A DNA stretch of 64,000 nt from Providencia huaxiensis (GTDB lineage: Bacteria > Pseudomonadota > Gammaproteobacteria > Enterobacterales > Enterobacteriaceae), in contig NZ_CP031123.2 in the NCBI RefSeq assembly GCF_002843235.3, positions 3,720,001 through 3,784,000 on the forward strand, given 5' to 3'. The notes beneath the pieces are model-generated. The model had not been told where the DNA came from. It did no database searches and saw only the letters and a list, made by a program, of their open reading frames with translations. The translations under genes and the position numbers were made by a program. Numbering within the stretch: position 1 is the first letter of the stretch; every line of letters begins with the position of its first letter. Below, one piece after another: positions 20,398-29,519 of this stretch.

Positions 20398-21189
20398 ATG
20401 AAGATTGCAATTGCTCAGCTAGCCAGTAGTCCAGATAAAGCTCAAAATTTAAAAAAAGCATGCGAAGCTATACAAAAAGCCGCTCAAGGTGGTGCCGACC
20501 TCATTCTATTGCCGGAAATGTTTATGGCTTTTGTTCCAGCAGATAGTGGTATTAGCTATGCTGATGTCGCAGAAGCTGTTGATGGCCCTTTTGTCTCTCA
20601 GTTGGCAAAAACTGCCCAACAATGCGGTATTTATGTGACTTGTGGAATTTATGAAAGTGCCCCGAATGAGCCGAAAAGAGCATTCAACACGACAATTATG
20701 TTGAACCGCCAAGGTGAGCTTATCTATCACTACCAAAAAACCCACCTATACGATGCCTTTTCATATCAGGAATCCCTTAATATCATTCAAAGTAATAATG
20801 AATTAAAACCTGTGGAAACTGAATTTGGCAAAATTGGCGTTTTAGTCTGTTATGAACTGCGTTTCCCTGAAGTTGCTCGAAAACTAACCTTAGCTGGCGC
20901 TGACCTTATACTCGTTCCCACAGCATGGGTAAGCGGGCCACTAAAAGAAGAGCATTACCAAACATTAGTTAAAGCACGCGCTTTGGAGAACACGATCCCT
21001 GTTTGCGCATGCGACCAAACGGGTAATATTTTTATTGGTCGCAGCCTTGTTTGTGATGCACTTGGCGTAACTATCGCATCTGCTGGCTACGATGAGACAC
21101 TATTTTTTGCTGAAATATCAACACAGCATACCGCAGAGACACGAGAGAAATTACCTTGTATGCAAAACCGACGTCCTGAGTTGTATTAG
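20398..21189 (+). CDS. Carbon-nitrogen hydrolase (nitrilase superfamily amidase)
   Basis: 263 residues forming one nitrilase domain with a complete catalytic set: E40 (LLPEMF), K114 (YQKTHLYDAF) and C151 (VLVCYELRFPE). The length and motifs fit the Nit2/omega-amidase and deaminated-glutathione amidase branches, which hydrolyse carboxylic amides to acid and ammonia in the cytosol. Strong AAGGAG before the ATG. Operon context with an organic-acid carrier and an RraA-fold protein suggests it works on an imported or derived amide. Substrate not assigned. Confidence 0.85.
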   Translation: MKIAIAQLASSPDKAQNLKKACEAIQKAAQGGADLILLPEMFMAFVPADSGISYADVAEAVDGPFVSQLAKTAQQCGIYVTCGIYESAPNEPKRAFNTTIMLNRQGELIYHYQKTHLYDAFSYQESLNIIQSNNELKPVETEFGKIGVLVCYELRFPEVARKLTLAGADLILVPTAWVSGPLKEEHYQTLVKARALENTIPVCACDQTGNIFIGRSLVCDALGVTIASAGYDETLFFAEISTQHTAETREKLPCMQNRRPELY

Positions 21190-21287
21190 TCTAGAAACTG
21201 GCAAGGATGCCGGTTTATTCAACAAGTTAAGTTCAATTACCCACCAAAATTTAACAGCATCCTAAATAATATAAAACTAGTGTATTA

Positions 21288-21299
21288 CTTGTATACCAA
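21288..21299. promoter_or_regulatory. Second operator half/copy before the GntR gene
   Basis: CTTGTATACCAA matches the perfect palindrome at 18312-18323 in ten of twelve bases and lies 52 bases before the GntR regulator start, suggesting autoregulation. Confidence 0.5.
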
Positions 21300-21350
21300 T
21301 CTATTCCTTTCTATACTCACTAAAATTTCTATTGTTAACACAAGATCCTG

Positions 21351-21974
21351 ATGAAAGATAAACCACTAAGCCAACAAGCCTATACTGCAATTAAACATAA
21401 AATTCTCAGTAAGCAATTTGGAGAGGAAAGTTATACCTCTGAAAATAGCTTAGTTGAGGAACTCGGTATGAGTCGTACTCCAATTCGCGAAGCCTTATAT
21501 CAATTACAGAATGAAGGCTTAGTCAAAATTATCCCTCGTAAAGGTGTTTTTATTCAGAAACTATCGTTAAAAGAGACCAGAGATAATTATGATTTACGCT
21601 TAGCAATTGAGTCCCATGCAATTAAATTAGTTCGTGAATATTTAACTGATGAACATTTTTCTATCTTAAAGGCTATTATTGAACGGCAAGATGAATTATT
21701 GAAGGGAAATGACTATCAAGGTTGGATAAAAGAAGATGAACGATTCCACCGTTTCTTCTTGGAATTACTGGATAACTCGGTTTTCTTAGATTTAGCGGAT
21801 AATATTCGCCAGCGAGTCTATTTTCAGCCTGACCCTATTTATCGCAATGAATATTATTATGAGTCTACACGCCAACATCAGCAATTAATTGAACAACTCA
21901 AAGCAAAAGAATTTACCCTTGCGGAAGAAACGCTAACTGAGCATATTTTGCGCGGCAAACGTAATTATGTTTAG
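21351..21974 (+). CDS. GntR-family regulator (FCD domain)
   Basis: 207 residues. Winged-helix GntR domain at about 8-70 (SLVEELGMSRTPIREALYQLQNEGLV and GVFIQKLS), then an all-helical FCD ligand domain at 75-200 with the metal-ligand pattern DERFHRFF and late histidines (STRQHQQLIEQL, TEHIL). FCD regulators usually respond to organic acids. It follows the nitrilase gene by 160 bases in the same direction and has its own operator-like site, so it is the likely repressor of the MFS-RraA-nitrilase operon. Confidence 0.9.
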   Translation: MKDKPLSQQAYTAIKHKILSKQFGEESYTSENSLVEELGMSRTPIREALYQLQNEGLVKIIPRKGVFIQKLSLKETRDNYDLRLAIESHAIKLVREYLTDEHFSILKAIIERQDELLKGNDYQGWIKEDERFHRFFLELLDNSVFLDLADNIRQRVYFQPDPIYRNEYYYESTRQHQQLIEQLKAKEFTLAEETLTEHILRGKRNYV

Positions 21975-22049
21975 CGTTAAAACCCAAAAAAAGAGAAAAC
22001 CAAATTGATGGTTTTCCCTTAAATTGAATGTTATTTCTAACGACTTATC

Positions 22050-23306
22050 TTAGCTAGATTTGGCTTCTTTCAATGCTGCGTCTTTATCGTGGTGATAATG
22101 GAACGTAAATTGGAAAATTATTGCTAAGACTACGGTATAAGAAGCAAAAACTAACCAAATCATTTGCCAATCTTTAATACCATCCACCGTATAATAGTCG
22201 ACAACCAACCCACTAAGTATCGCACCGAAATAGGCACCAACACCGTTAACCATCGTCATAAATAAGCCCTGGGCACTCGCGCGCATACGCGTATCCACTT
22301 CTCTTTCAATAAAGATGGAACCTGAAATATTAAAGAAATCAAATGCGCAGCCATAAACAATCATCGACATGATCAAGAACATCAGCCCGATGGCAGACGG
22401 GTCACCAAATGCAAAGAAGCCAAATCGTAGTGTCCATGCGAACATGCTTAATAACATGACAGTTTTAATGCCATAGCGTTTCAAGAAAAATGGAATTGCT
22501 AAAATAAAACATACTTCTGCCATCTGAGAAATCGATAACAGTATCGATGGATACTGAACCACCAAGCTATCTTGGTATAACGGGTTCAGACCGAAGTCAT
22601 GCAAGAATGGGTTACCAAACGTATTGGTAATTTGTAAAACCGCGCCAAGTAACATAGCGAATAAGAAAAACACTGCCATAATGGGCTTTTTGAATAACAC
22701 TAAAGCGTCTAAACCGAGCTTACTGATCCAACTACTTGAAATTGCTTTTTTATTCACATCAATTTTTGGCAAAGTTAATGAATAAAGCGCTAAAAGTAAT
22801 GAGCTACCACCTGCAATATAAAGTTGCATACTACTTAGCTCAAATTTCAATAAGCTAATACTCCACATTGCAACAATAAAGCCAACCGTACCAAATACCC
22901 GGATAGGTGGGAAGTTACTCACTGAGTCGAGCTGATATTGGCTTAATGATGAATAGCTGATGCTATTTGAAAGCGCAATCGTTGGCATAAAGGCCATTGC
23001 ATTAATTAACATCACCCAGAACATAACGGTTGAACTCGTGACTGTTGCGGCATAAAACAATGCAGCAGCCCCAATTAAATGGCAAATCATATATAAACGA
23101 TTTGCTGGAATATATTTATCTGCAATGATTCCGATAAGCCCGGGCATTAGAATGGCAGCAATACCCTTTGAGCTATACACCATACCGACTTCTGCACCTG
23201 AAAAACTCAATGTTTTCATCATGTAGGAACCGAGTGTGACTAACCAACTTCCCCAAACAAAATATTGCAGGAAAAGCATGATTTTCAAGCGGGATTTAAT
23301 GTTCAT
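22050..23306 (-). CDS. Nucleoside:H+ symporter, NupG/XapB family
   Basis: 418 residues, exactly the length of E. coli NupG and XapB, with twelve membrane spans and the family opening RLKIMLFLQYFVWGSWLVTLGSYM. Imports nucleosides with protons. CGGAG precedes the ATG. Last gene of a three-gene operon with a DMT transporter (4-base overlap) and a purine nucleoside phosphorylase, consistent with purine nucleoside uptake; whether it is closer to NupG or XapB is not decided here. Confidence 0.9.
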   Translation of the reverse strand: MNIKSRLKIMLFLQYFVWGSWLVTLGSYMMKTLSFSGAEVGMVYSSKGIAAILMPGLIGIIADKYIPANRLYMICHLIGAAALFYAATVTSSTVMFWVMLINAMAFMPTIALSNSISYSSLSQYQLDSVSNFPPIRVFGTVGFIVAMWSISLLKFELSSMQLYIAGGSSLLLALYSLTLPKIDVNKKAISSSWISKLGLDALVLFKKPIMAVFFLFAMLLGAVLQITNTFGNPFLHDFGLNPLYQDSLVVQYPSILLSISQMAEVCFILAIPFFLKRYGIKTVMLLSMFAWTLRFGFFAFGDPSAIGLMFLIMSMIVYGCAFDFFNISGSIFIEREVDTRMRASAQGLFMTMVNGVGAYFGAILSGLVVDYYTVDGIKDWQMIWLVFASYTVVLAIIFQFTFHYHHDKDAALKEAKSS

Positions 23307-24220
23307 ACAAAGCTCCGTTTGGAGTTATATTTATTTGTTTTTATTTTCAACTCAGCAATGGCAACACCCATGAGGATGACAGCAACACCAACAAACTGAA
23401 TTAATTCAAGGGGTAACTGCAATACTGTCACGGATAATAAAATCGTGACGGGCAGCTGCATTGAGCTAACAATGGTCGCTAAGCTGGTACCGATCAGCGG
23501 GGTTCCTTTAGCAAACATCCACATGCCAAAGAAAGAACCAAAGAAAGCCAGAGGTAATCCATATGAGAAAAATAGAGATTGAAACGTTGATGCACTCAGT
23601 AAGAATGTTGGCGGAACGACAATTGATGTCAAAATTGCGCCTCCTGTTACCATGATTGCAGAACGCATCATAGGATCTGTTTTAACCGCTAATGCACCAC
23701 TGACATAAACACGAATAGCATTTGATAACGCTGCAGATAATCCTAATAACACACCAAGCCAGTGAAATACGATCTCGGAACTATTTAACAAACCTGTCGC
23801 TAATACTGTTCCGATTAATATCACCACAACAGATACCATGGTCATCACGGGGGGTATTTGGCGACTAATAAATGCGTTAATTGCAACCCCCATCCATGTA
23901 AATTGCAAAAATAAGACAACACCAAGTGCCGGAGACAAATACTGCAATGATGCATAATACAAAAGCCCGGTTAACCCTGTTGTCGTCCCAGTGAGTAACA
24001 TTAATAGGCCTTGCCTGCGTGTTGGCCATACTAGACGCGCTTTTTTAACCAATGCACCCGTAACAACAAAAAACCACAGTAAAATCGCACCTAATACTGT
24101 CTGGCTACCGATGACATCATTCAAGGAATACCCTGCACGATAAGCCAACACCACAAGCGTTGAAAGAATGCCATAACTACAAGCGCCTAAAGAAACTAAA
24201 ATCAGACCTTTAAATTTCAT
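23303..24220 (-). CDS. EamA/DMT-family transporter
   Basis: 305 residues with ten membrane spans arranged as two EamA repeats (about 10-145 and 160-295). The ATG at 24220, with AAGGTG nine bases upstream, is preferred over an in-frame GTG at 24232. DMT carriers often export metabolites; PunA products or bases are one possibility, given the overlap with the nucleoside symporter gene (ATGA junction) and the purine nucleoside phosphorylase upstream. Substrate unknown. Confidence 0.85.
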   Translation of the reverse strand: MKFKGLILVSLGACSYGILSTLVVLAYRAGYSLNDVIGSQTVLGAILLWFFVVTGALVKKARLVWPTRRQGLLMLLTGTTTGLTGLLYYASLQYLSPALGVVLFLQFTWMGVAINAFISRQIPPVMTMVSVVVILIGTVLATGLLNSSEIVFHWLGVLLGLSAALSNAIRVYVSGALAVKTDPMMRSAIMVTGGAILTSIVVPPTFLLSASTFQSLFFSYGLPLAFFGSFFGMWMFAKGTPLIGTSLATIVSSMQLPVTILLSVTVLQLPLELIQFVGVAVILMGVAIAELKIKTNKYNSKRSFV

Positions 24221-24288
24221 CTCAATATTCACCTTACTTTAGCGTTATGGACATCTTTATATTATTTTGAGAAAAAGAACTTATAAAA

Positions 24289-25107
24289 CTAGAAACGAGC
24301 AATCACGCCAGTCACTAGTTTCAAGAAAGTCGCTTTAACTTTTTCTGCTGTTTCAATAACTTCGTCATGGCTAAGTGGCTGCTCTAAAATACCGCAAGCC
24401 ATATTGGTTAAACAGGAAATACCGACGATTTTAATTTGTGAATGGTGGGCAACTAGCGCTTCTGGCACAGTAGACATACCGACAGCGTCTGCGCCTAAGG
24501 TTCTGATCATACGAATTTCAGCAGGGGTTTCATACGTTGGGCCAGTCCACCATGCATAAACACCTTCACGAACCGAGACACCTTGTTCAGCCGCTACATC
24601 TTTGATTGTTTGGCGTAATTCTTTGTTATACACCTCACTAACATCTAAGAAACGAACACCTAATTCAGGGTTGTTTGGCCCCATCAATGGATTATTTGCC
24701 GTTAAATTAATATGATCGGTAATAATCATCAGGTCACCCGGGTTGAAGTCAGTATTTACTGCACCGCAGGCGTTGGTGATAATCAATTTTTCGACACCCA
24801 ATGCTTTCATCAAACGCACAGGGAAAGTGACTTGGTCAAGGGAAAAGCCTTCGTAGTAGTGAAAACGGCCTTTCATGGCAACCACATTTTTACCTGCGAT
24901 AGTGCCGATCACCAATTCATTGGCATGCCCTACGGCTTCAGATTTGGCAAAATGTGGAATTTCACTATAAGGAATATGGACGGCATTTTCTAATGTATCC
25001 GCGAACGGGCCTAGTCCTGAGCCTAAAATAATACCCACTGTTGGTTTAATACCTGTGCGAGACTGAATAAAGCTCAAGCTTTCTAGAATATCTTTTGTAT
25101 GATGCAT
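24289..25107 (-). CDS. punA: Purine nucleoside phosphorylase (trimeric, PunA/PupG type)
   Basis: Splits purine nucleosides with phosphate to base and ribose (or deoxyribose) 1-phosphate. 272 residues from ATG 25107 (GGAGA six bases upstream; a TTG at 25119 is less likely). Motifs: GIILGSGLG at the N-terminus (phosphate), MKGRFHYYEGFS, TNACGAVN and GPTYETPAEIRM, and AVGMSTVPE. It resembles Firmicute PupG/PunA more than E. coli XapA, and is unrelated to hexameric DeoD. Divergent from a ROK regulator; heads an operon with DMT and NupG-like transporters. Confidence 0.93.
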   Translation of the reverse strand: MHHTKDILESLSFIQSRTGIKPTVGIILGSGLGPFADTLENAVHIPYSEIPHFAKSEAVGHANELVIGTIAGKNVVAMKGRFHYYEGFSLDQVTFPVRLMKALGVEKLIITNACGAVNTDFNPGDLMIITDHINLTANNPLMGPNNPELGVRFLDVSEVYNKELRQTIKDVAAEQGVSVREGVYAWWTGPTYETPAEIRMIRTLGADAVGMSTVPEALVAHHSQIKIVGISCLTNMACGILEQPLSHDEVIETAEKVKATFLKLVTGVIARF

Positions 25108-25296
25108 GGTTGTCTCCAAATTGACATCGGCTAAAAATTGTTAAAATCGATCATAAAGCAATTTAAAAACAGAACAGCGATCTTAATCTCATTTTAAGAA
25201 AAAGATTTTAGCTATGATGTGTCACAAGAAGCAGAATCTTATGCGTATATTTGCTAATCTTTAGCGCAAGAATCGGAATGAAAAGGAGTGAGGCGC

Positions 25297-26499
25297 TTGT
25301 TACATACACTATTAAATGAATTTCGCACCTCAAAAAATTCAAAAACACAAAAACTGAAAACTCTTTACCGGTTAATTTTAAACCACGGCCCCATTAGGGC
25401 AGAAATGCTGACATCACTTGCCAGCATGAAACCTGCAACTTGCGCTCGGTTACTTGATGAACTGGGAAAAAACCACTTAATTTCGACCTCTGAACTCGGG
25501 GAGTCGACAGGAGGTCGTAAACCTATCCTCTACAGCATTAATGCTGCGGATGGTTACCTGATTGGCATTGAAATGAGTGATATATACTCAACGATTGTTT
25601 TACAAAACCTAAAGTTAGATATTTTAGGGATAGTAAAAGTGAAATATGAGCACCTAGAAACCGCAGAAAACATGGTGGACCATCTGCTTAATAAATTAGA
25701 CGTTTTATTAGCTGAACATGGACTTAACGTAAAAAGTTTGTTGGGTATAGGAATCGCCATCGACCATATTTTAGAACGTGATAAACTGCCATATCATCAA
25801 TATCACTCACGAATAAAAGAACTTCACGACTATATTTCCAATAAAGTCCCTTGTTTTGTATTACTCGGGAGCGGGATTAGTTTTGCCGCTTTTGCTGAGT
25901 ATCGTTTACGCTATACTTCTGATAGCCAACGGTTTTTATTCACAACCTGTGATACTGATATTCGCAGTTGTACCATCATCAACAACCAATACGCTCCGGC
26001 TCCCATTAGTACTGCTCAAGCCTTTGGCCATACGACAATTGATATAAATGGCCAACGCTGCGAATGTGGGTCATTTGGCTGTTTAAAGCAATATAGTTCA
26101 CTGTCTGCGATTAAGTCACGCGTGATCCAGCAACTTAGATTGGGTAAGAGCTCAATAATCAATGAATTAGTTAATAATGAGTCTGAAATTAGTTACCATA
26201 CTATTTTCCAAGCACTTACATTGAACGATGCCTTGTGTCTCGAAGCACTTGGCGAAGCGGCCTATTATTATGGTATCGCCATCGCGAATGCTATCTTAAC
26301 TACCCAAGCAGATGTGGTGGTATGCGGTGGAACTCTAACCCCTAAAAATCACTTTTTTGAGATGACCAAAAAGTCTATTGAGGAAAAACTCTCTATTTTT
26401 CCTCATATTAAGACACGTATTTATCCCGCCAATGATTCATACGAAATTGTTGCTCAAGGAGCCGGAGGAATGGTCATGGAGAAATACCTCGCAGATTAA
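25297..26499 (+). CDS. ROK-family transcriptional regulator (NagC/Mlc type)
   Basis: About 400 residues. N-terminal winged helix at 25-85 (ASMKPATCARLLDELGKNHLIS, STGGRKPILY), then a ROK domain with the zinc motif CECGSFGCL near residue 250 and late AQGAGGMVMEKYL. Start: the frame extends to GTG 25288, but AAGGAG (25283-25288) overlaps that codon, so TTG 25297, eight bases after the Shine-Dalgarno, is the likely start. ROK regulators respond to sugars or sugar phosphates; divergent orientation to punA suggests control by ribose phosphate or a similar product of nucleoside breakdown. This is inference. Confidence 0.85.
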   Translation: MLHTLLNEFRTSKNSKTQKLKTLYRLILNHGPIRAEMLTSLASMKPATCARLLDELGKNHLISTSELGESTGGRKPILYSINAADGYLIGIEMSDIYSTIVLQNLKLDILGIVKVKYEHLETAENMVDHLLNKLDVLLAEHGLNVKSLLGIGIAIDHILERDKLPYHQYHSRIKELHDYISNKVPCFVLLGSGISFAAFAEYRLRYTSDSQRFLFTTCDTDIRSCTIINNQYAPAPISTAQAFGHTTIDINGQRCECGSFGCLKQYSSLSAIKSRVIQQLRLGKSSIINELVNNESEISYHTIFQALTLNDALCLEALGEAAYYYGIAIANAILTTQADVVVCGGTLTPKNHFFEMTKKSIEEKLSIFPHIKTRIYPANDSYEIVAQGAGGMVMEKYLAD

Positions 26500-26519
26500 G
26501 CCATTCTTTCATTAAAGCG

Positions 26520-26558
26520 GATAGAGTGTAGAATAAATCAACGAATCTATACTCTATC
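26520..26558 (+). promoter_or_regulatory. Inverted repeat upstream of thiM
   Basis: GATAGAGTGTAGA (26520-26532) pairs with TCTATACTCTATC (26546-26558) over 13 positions with one G-T pair. It lies between the ROK regulator stop and the thiM start, 18 bases before the ATG. It may be an RNA hairpin near the thiM leader, a terminator lacking a T run, or a protein operator. It is not a TPP riboswitch. Confidence 0.5.
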
Positions 26559-26576
26559 ACTATCAATGAGGGGATC

Positions 26577-27347
26577 ATGTTAGAATTTGAACACATCAGC
26601 AACACGACGAAATCACTGGTACTACAGCAACTTGCATCTCAATCCCCTCTGGTTCATTGCATGACAAACGACGTTGTTCAGACCTTCACTGCCAATGTCC
26701 TGTTAGCACTCGGCTGCTCCCCAGCCATGGTCATTGAACCTGAAGAAGCGGAGCAGTTTGCCGCTATCGCCCATGGCTTACTAATTAATGTCGGCACATT
26801 AACCACTGAGCGCCGATATGCGATGAAATGTGCGGTTAACAGTGCGGAGCAGGCGAAAAAACCTTGGGTACTTGACCCTGTTGCCGCAGGTGCACTCAGC
26901 TTTCGCACCCATTTTTGCCATGAATTGCTGGCTCTCAAGCCTGCTGCTATTCGCGGTAATGCCTCTGAAATTATGGCATTGGCAGGAAGCAGTGCTGGCG
27001 GCAGAGGCGTTGATTCCCTTAACTCCACTGATGACGCCCTTCCCGCAGCACAATTATTAGCGAGACAAGCTAAGACAATTGTTGCGATAAGCGGGGAAGT
27101 GGATTACATCACTGATGGAACACGCACCTTCGCGGTTACTGGCGGCCATATTTTAATGACTCGAGTGGTCGGTACGGGATGCGCTCTTTCCGCGGTGGTT
27201 GCTGCATGTTGCACTCTACCGGGTGATAGGCTGCAGAATGTTGCCGCGGCTTGCGCTATCATGAAACAAGCCGGAGAAGCCGCAACCCAGCGTTGCCATG
27301 GGACGGGCAGTTTTATCCCTGAATTTTTAGATGCGCTTTATCAATAG
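26577..27347 (+). CDS. thiM: Hydroxyethylthiazole kinase
   Basis: Salvages 4-methyl-5-(2-hydroxyethyl)thiazole by phosphorylation for thiamine synthesis. 256 residues (E. coli 262). Motifs: [42 protein letters not shown] and the ATP/catalytic loop [20 protein letters not shown] precedes the ATG. It stands alone: thiD and thiE, its usual partners, are not beside it, and no thiamine riboswitch was recognised. Confidence 0.94.
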   Translation: MLEFEHISNTTKSLVLQQLASQSPLVHCMTNDVVQTFTANVLLALGCSPAMVIEPEEAEQFAAIAHGLLINVGTLTTERRYAMKCAVNSAEQAKKPWVLDPVAAGALSFRTHFCHELLALKPAAIRGNASEIMALAGSSAGGRGVDSLNSTDDALPAAQLLARQAKTIVAISGEVDYITDGTRTFAVTGGHILMTRVVGTGCALSAVVAACCTLPGDRLQNVAAACAIMKQAGEAATQRCHGTGSFIPEFLDALYQ

Positions 27348-27414
27348 TTTTGTTGTGATCGATAGCTTTTGCTGTTTCGATAACTTTATTGTAATGAAAA
27401 CTTGGCATAACACA

Positions 27415-28119
27415 CTAGAGCCGAGTTTTCTTCCCTCTTACTTTTCTTGACCAATGACGGAAGTTATCTCTGAAACGAATAAATCGATAAGCAAAATTTT
27501 TACTATCGGGTTCGATATCGTAAAAACGCTGTAATGCAATTAAATCATTCGCTTTGCAAATAGCAAAATTACCATAGTCTGATAAATCAATAACCTTAAG
27601 CCCTTCATTGGTTATAACAAAATTCCCTGCATGGATATCATTAGAAGATAAACCATATCTATGTAATTGGTTTATAATGGCTTTCATCTCTGTATAGTAA
27701 GGCTTGATATCATCAATTTCAGATAAAACAGTTCCTTCTACATACTCAGCAATAATCCATGTTTCTACTGACTCACGACCGACCATTTTTTCAGCAACGA
27801 AATAGATGTCATTGGTTACCACACAGCCTTTGTTTTGAGCAGAGACTAATCGCATTAATAACTGTGAATAAAAAGGGCCTGAAATAATACGCATCAACCG
27901 TTTTTCAAAACGCTTATCACGTTCTTTCTCACATTTAATAATAAAATTTTGCCCATTAACTTGAATGCGAGCAACGCTTCTATCGATATTTCCGCTACTT
28001 AAATTCTTACCGGTGATCTTCCCATCAATATAATCATTAACAATTTGCCAAAAATCTATCTCACCTTCTTTTTGAAAGGTGATAAAACCGTCTCTTTGTT
28101 TTTTTATGATTTTCTGCAT
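27415..28119 (-). CDS. waaY: LPS core heptose(II) kinase-like protein
   Basis: 234 residues of the WaaY/RIO-like kinase family. The catalytic loop reads GLSSNDIHAGNFVI (D and N ligands) and is followed by VIDLSDYGN, the metal-binding aspartate; VARIQVNGQNFIIKCEKE holds the ATP-binding lysine. WaaY phosphorylates heptose II of the inner core in the cytoplasm. Here it lies 17 kb from the waaQGP operon, next to ugd and a UDP-glucuronate epimerase. Similarity to E. coli WaaY is moderate and from memory. Confidence 0.85.
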   Translation of the reverse strand: MQKIIKKQRDGFITFQKEGEIDFWQIVNDYIDGKITGKNLSSGNIDRSVARIQVNGQNFIIKCEKERDKRFEKRLMRIISGPFYSQLLMRLVSAQNKGCVVTNDIYFVAEKMVGRESVETWIIAEYVEGTVLSEIDDIKPYYTEMKAIINQLHRYGLSSNDIHAGNFVITNEGLKVIDLSDYGNFAICKANDLIALQRFYDIEPDSKNFAYRFIRFRDNFRHWSRKVRGKKTRL

Positions 28120-28268
28120 AACAAAATAGCCAATTTTTAATCAATTGACGGATGCTAGCAAATGGCAAACAACATTTCTTAGCGATTGTTGCAGAGTAGC
28201 GTTTAAAAATAGGTAACTTGTGCACTATGGCACAAAATAGATAAGGTTATTAGGTCTTAATATACAGA

Positions 28269-28295
28269 GGTAGGTTAGCACGATGCCAACCTACC
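28269..28295 (-). terminator. Hairpin after ugd
   Basis: GGTAGGTT and AACCTACC pair around a short internal stem (GC/GC), 13 bases beyond the ugd stop. No T run follows on the minus strand, so it may act as a 3' stabilising hairpin or weak terminator. Confidence 0.5.
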
Positions 28296-28308
28296 CCATA
28301 AACGCGTT

Positions 28309-29475
28309 TTAATCGTTACCAAATAAATCGCGGGTATAGACTTTATCGGCTACATCTTCGATCTCAGGTACCATTCTATTTGCTAAGATGATATCGCATT
28401 GAGCTTTAAATTCCGCTAAGTCATTGACTACTTTAGAACGGAAAAATTCGGTTTCTTTCATTACGGGTTCATAAACGACAACTTCAATTCCCTTAGCTTT
28501 AATACGTTTCATGATGCCTTGCACTGCTGAAGCGCGGAAGTTGTCTGACCCTGCTTTCATCACTAAGCGATAAACACCGACTTTACGCGGTGCTTTAGCA
28601 ATAATTGCATCGGAAATAAAGTCTTTGCGGGTACGGTTCGATTCCACAATGGCGTTAATCAAGTTATTCGGCACATCATCGTAGTTTGCCAGCAACTGTT
28701 TGGTATCTTTCGGTAAACAATAACCACCGTAACCGAATGAGGGGTTGTTATAATGGCTACCAATACGTGGGTCTAAAGATACCCCTTCAATAATTTGGCG
28801 TGCATTTAAACCGCGGCTTTCTGCATAGGTGTCGAGCTCATTAAAGTACGCCACACGCATCGCTAAGTAAGTGTTGGCAAACAGTTTTATCGCTTCGGCT
28901 TCGGTGCCATCGGTAAATAACACGGGAACGTCTTTTTTAATCGCACCTTCCAGCAGCAAATCTGCAAAAATTTTCGCGCGCTCTGAACGCTCTCCCACCA
29001 CAATACGGGAAGGATGTAAGTTATCCCACAAGGCACGGCCTTCACGTAAAAACTCAGGAGAGAAAATTACGTTGGTATAGCCAAATTCTTCACGTAACCG
29101 TGCAGTAAAGCCCACAGGGATAGTGGATTTCACGATAATCGTCGCTTCAGGGTTGATTGTATTCACATCATGAATAACAGACTCAACCGATTGAGTATTA
29201 AAGTAATTGGTTTTTGGGTCATAGTCGGTTGGTGTCGCCACAATCACATATTGAGCCCCTGTATAGGCCTCAGTTTTATCTTCTGTTGCGCGAAAATTGA
29301 GGGTCTTTTCCGTTAAAAACTGCTCAATTTCTGCATCAACAATGGGTGATTGATGGTTATTTAACATCGCCACTTTTTCAGGGATGATGTCCACCGCAAC
29401 CACTTCGTGGTGTTGTGACAGCAACATGGCGTTAGATAGGCCAACGTAGCCGGTTCCTGCGATTGCTATTTTCAA
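28309..29475 (-). CDS. ugd: UDP-glucose 6-dehydrogenase
   Basis: Oxidises UDP-glucose to UDP-glucuronate with two NAD+. 388 residues, the E. coli length. N-terminal Rossmann motif [11 protein letters not shown]; catalytic cysteine in [14 protein letters not shown] near residue 250; [20 protein letters not shown] substrate loop. Followed on the same strand by waaY and preceded by a UDP-glucuronate 4-epimerase, so the likely product of the pair is UDP-galacturonate for LPS core or surface polysaccharide. Confidence 0.96.
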   Translation of the reverse strand: MKIAIAGTGYVGLSNAMLLSQHHEVVAVDIIPEKVAMLNNHQSPIVDAEIEQFLTEKTLNFRATEDKTEAYTGAQYVIVATPTDYDPKTNYFNTQSVESVIHDVNTINPEATIIVKSTIPVGFTARLREEFGYTNVIFSPEFLREGRALWDNLHPSRIVVGERSERAKIFADLLLEGAIKKDVPVLFTDGTEAEAIKLFANTYLAMRVAYFNELDTYAESRGLNARQIIEGVSLDPRIGSHYNNPSFGYGGYCLPKDTKQLLANYDDVPNNLINAIVESNRTRKDFISDAIIAKAPRKVGVYRLVMKAGSDNFRASAVQGIMKRIKAKGIEVVVYEPVMKETEFFRSKVVNDLAEFKAQCDIILANRMVPEIEDVADKVYTRDLFGND

Positions 29476-29519
29476 ACTTGCCTCTCAAATCCTGCTAAAG
29501 ATGTTACAGCTTATTGATA

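Noticed and set aside
26500..26576. TPP riboswitch upstream of thiM
   Set aside because: The gap is only 77 bases and lacks the conserved CUGAGA-type thi-box elements; only a simple inverted repeat is seen.
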